Source of the DNA: Nocardioides sp.
GTDB lineage: Bacteria > Actinomycetota > Actinomycetes > Propionibacteriales > Nocardioidaceae
Length of the DNA: 7,849 nt
NCBI GenBank assembly: GCA_003519585.1
Contig: DOWL01000250.1
Span: 28,907-36,755 of the forward strand
Direction of reading: 5' to 3'
How positions within the stretch are numbered: the stretch's first letter is position 1; each line of letters starts with the position of its first letter. The notes under the pieces are model-generated. The model saw nothing but the letters and a program-made list of their open reading frames with translations. It had not been told where the DNA came from and did not search any database. Made by a program: the position numbers and the translations under genes. Shown here one piece after another: positions 6,590 through 7,849 of the stretch.

Positions 6590-6607
6590 GGTTAGGCTAG
6601 CCTAACC
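6590..6607. promoter_or_regulatory. DtxR/IdeR-type iron box: 18-bp perfect palindrome in the divergent promoter
   Basis: GGTTAGGCTAGCCTAACC is self-complementary over all 18 bases and sits between divergent start codons at 6587 (minus) and 6612 (plus). Against the DtxR/IdeR consensus TTAGGTTAGSCTAACCTAA, it matches 16 of 19 bases in two registers, 6587-6605 and 6592-6610, offset by 5 bp. DtxR-family repressors bind such boxes as two dimers on opposite faces when loaded with Fe(II). Control of both flanking iron genes is therefore strongly inferred. Confidence 0.9.
6594..6603. promoter_or_regulatory. Overlapping divergent -10 hexamers inside the iron box
   Basis: TAGCCT occurs on the plus strand at 6598-6603, and symmetrically on the minus strand at 6594-6599. 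Each fits TAnnnT and ends 8 nt (plus) or 6 nt (minus) before the respective ATG. Transcription would thus begin at or within a base or two of each start codon. Neither ATG has a Shine-Dalgarno. The -35 regions would lie in the opposing coding sequence and are not well conserved. Confidence 0.5.
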
Positions 6608-6611
6608 TTCA

Positions 6612-7649
6612 ATGTCGACCAGCATCAGCGAGCGGCCCACCGTCGTCGCGCCCTCCGTACGCCGTGGCTCGGTCAAGGTCCTCGGACTGCTGACCTTCGC
6701 CCTGGTGCTGGTCGGGCTCCTCAGCCTGGCACTCGGCAGCCGGTACATCCCGCTCGGCACCGTCATCGACGTGCTCTTCCACGACGACGGCTCGGAGGCG
6801 GCCACCATCGTGCACGCCCTGCGCATCCCGCGCACGGTGCTCGCCATCACCGTCGGCATCGCCCTCGGCGTCGCCGGTGCACTGATGCAGGGCCACACCC
6901 GCAACCCGCTGGCCGACCCCGGCCTGCTCGGAGTCGAGGCCGGGGCGACTTGCGCCGTCGTCATCGCCATCTACTCATTCGGCATCGACGAGTTGTCCGG
7001 GTACGCCTGGTTCGCGCTGGCCGGCGCCGGCATCGCCTCCATCGCCGTGTTCGCGATCGGCTCGACCCGGCGCGGGCCCGACCCGGTCTCCCTCGTGCTC
7101 GCCGGTGCCGCCGTGAGCGCGCTGCTCCTCGCCGTGACCCAGGCCATCGTGGTCCGCGACGCGGACACCCTCGACTCCTACCGGTTCTGGGTGGTCGGGT
7201 CGGCGTCGGGACGCAGCCTGGACGTGTTCTGGCAGGTGCTGCCGTTCGTGCTCGTCGGGCTGCTCTTCGCGGCGATGAGCACCCCCGGGCTCAATCTGCT
7301 CCAGCTCGGCGACGACGTCGCCGCGTCCCTGGGGCTGACCCCCTGGCGACAGAAGGCCCTCGGCATCGCTGCGGTCATGCTCCTGGCCGGTGCCGCGGTC
7401 GCCGCGTGCGGGCCGATCGCCTTCGTCGGACTCGTCGTACCCCACGTGGCGCGCCGGCTCGGCGGCGTCGACTACCGCTGGCTGATCCCCTACTCCGCGC
7501 TGCTCGGCGGGTTGCTGGTGACCGGCGCCGACATCATCGGGCGGCTCATCGTCTCCCCGGCCGAGCTCCAGGTCGGCATCGTGATGGCGCTGATCGGCGG
7601 CCCGGCGTTCGTGATCCTCGTCCGCCGGACCCGGATGGTGCGGATCTGA
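6612..7649 (+). CDS. FecCD-family iron-siderophore ABC transporter permease (FepD-like)
   Basis: A 345-aa polytopic inner-membrane permease of the BtuC/FecCD family, one half of the channel that imports ferric siderophores with a lipoprotein binding protein and an ATPase. A first membrane segment lies at about 23-42, and further hydrophobic segments fill the protein, consistent with the roughly ten helices of the family. Hallmarks are RIPRTVLAI (71-79), ALMQGHTRNPLADPGLLGV (90-108), QLGDDVAASLGL (231-242), the ATPase-facing coupling region GPIAFVGLVVPHVARRLGG (267-285) and the C-terminal QVGIVMALIGGPAFVILVRR (320-339). Length is normal. The ATG lies 5 nt past the iron-box palindrome and has no ribosome binding site, implying a leaderless transcript. 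Its stop overlaps the next permease start by one base (TGATG). FepD-like rather than FepG-like is suggested only by its first position in the operon. Confidence 0.95.
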   Translation: MSTSISERPTVVAPSVRRGSVKVLGLLTFALVLVGLLSLALGSRYIPLGTVIDVLFHDDGSEAATIVHALRIPRTVLAITVGIALGVAGALMQGHTRNPLADPGLLGVEAGATCAVVIAIYSFGIDELSGYAWFALAGAGIASIAVFAIGSTRRGPDPVSLVLAGAAVSALLLAVTQAIVVRDADTLDSYRFWVVGSASGRSLDVFWQVLPFVLVGLLFAAMSTPGLNLLQLGDDVAASLGLTPWRQKALGIAAVMLLAGAAVAACGPIAFVGLVVPHVARRLGGVDYRWLIPYSALLGGLLVTGADIIGRLIVSPAELQVGIVMALIGGPAFVILVRRTRMVRI

Positions 7650-7849
7650 TGGCGACCCTGCACGCCACTCCGCTCCGCCTGGGCGGACTGTCCTGGCTGG
7701 TCCCGGTGCGGGCCGCGCTGGTGTCGTTGGTCGGAGCCGGGGTGCTGTTCTTCCTGGTGGCGATCGACCTCGCGGTCGGCGACTTCCCCATCCCGGTCGG
7801 CGATGTCGTGCGCACCCTGTTCGGCGGCGGCGACGAGGGCCAGCGGTTC
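7649..7849 (+). CDS. Second FecCD-family permease (FepG-like), N-terminal part only
   Basis: The ATG at 7649 overlaps the preceding TGA by one base, and the frame is open for 67 codons to the window edge. The fragment has a short polar start, a hydrophobic segment (about residues 16-43, including VRAALVSLVGAGVLFFLVAI) and then VGDFPIPVGDVVRTLFGG. This is the pattern of FecCD permeases, where the first helix is followed by a periplasmic stretch with a short hydrophobic P-I/L motif. The first permease shows the same spacing (SRYIPLGTVIDVLF, 43-56). The stop-start overlap indicates translational coupling and an equimolar permease heterodimer, as in FepDG. An ATPase gene is expected beyond the window. 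Confidence 0.88.
   Translation, partial: MATLHATPLRLGGLSWLVPVRAALVSLVGAGVLFFLVAIDLAVGDFPIPVGDVVRTLFGGGDEGQRF

Noticed and set aside
5811..6605. Plus-strand 264-aa open frame antisense to the siderophore reductase
   Set aside because: Low-complexity GC shadow with no recognisable domain. It runs into the iron-box palindrome, while the minus-strand reading carries complete family motifs.
1..7849. Defence system, prophage, transposon, CRISPR array, tRNA or rRNA
   Set aside because: No matching protein motifs, terminal inverted repeats, spaced direct repeats or tRNA-like cloverleaf seen. All genes fit housekeeping or accessory metabolic families.

Overview
This window looks like an ordinary chromosomal stretch of a high-GC actinobacterium, probably in or near the Nocardioides group. 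The evidence is strong G/C third-position bias, twin-arginine and alanine-rich export signals, a DtxR/IdeR-type iron box, and the gene families present. The genus is inference. No phage, transposon, CRISPR, tRNA or rRNA is visible, and all seven genes share the same base composition.

Layout. Positions 35-3692 hold three co-oriented minus-strand genes, read from right to left. The first is an exported DUF1800 protein (2097-3692). The second is a twin-arginine-exported DUF1501 protein (827-2089), 7 nt downstream. The third is a cytoplasmic PIG-L/LmbE-type zinc deacetylase homologue (35-781, GTG start). A non-coding gap at 3693-3893 follows, carrying a strong hairpin (the likely terminator of the next gene), a second perfect hairpin, a leader hairpin ahead of DUF1800, and an 11-bp tandem repeat that covers a stop codon. 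Position 3894-5771 is a secreted two-domain metallophosphatase/5'-nucleotidase, also on the minus strand. Then comes an iron locus: a siderophore-interacting flavin reductase (5859-6587, minus) diverges from a FecCD-type permease (6612-7649, plus), followed by a second overlapping permease cut by the window edge (7649 onward).

How the genes work together. The permease pair would import a ferric siderophore through the inner membrane. The flavin reductase would release the iron inside by reducing Fe(III). Both are apparently switched by one 18-bp perfect palindrome sitting in the 24 bp between the two start codons. The DUF1800/DUF1501 pair is a recurrent but functionally uncharacterised exported gene pair, here with a deacetylase homologue attached. 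The nucleotidase probably has its own transcription unit and would scavenge phosphate or nucleosides outside the membrane.

Most interesting items: the compact iron switch, which seems to overlap both -10 elements and to drive two leaderless mRNAs, and the uncharacterised DUF1800-DUF1501-PIG-L operon. I see no clearly novel defence or mobile system.
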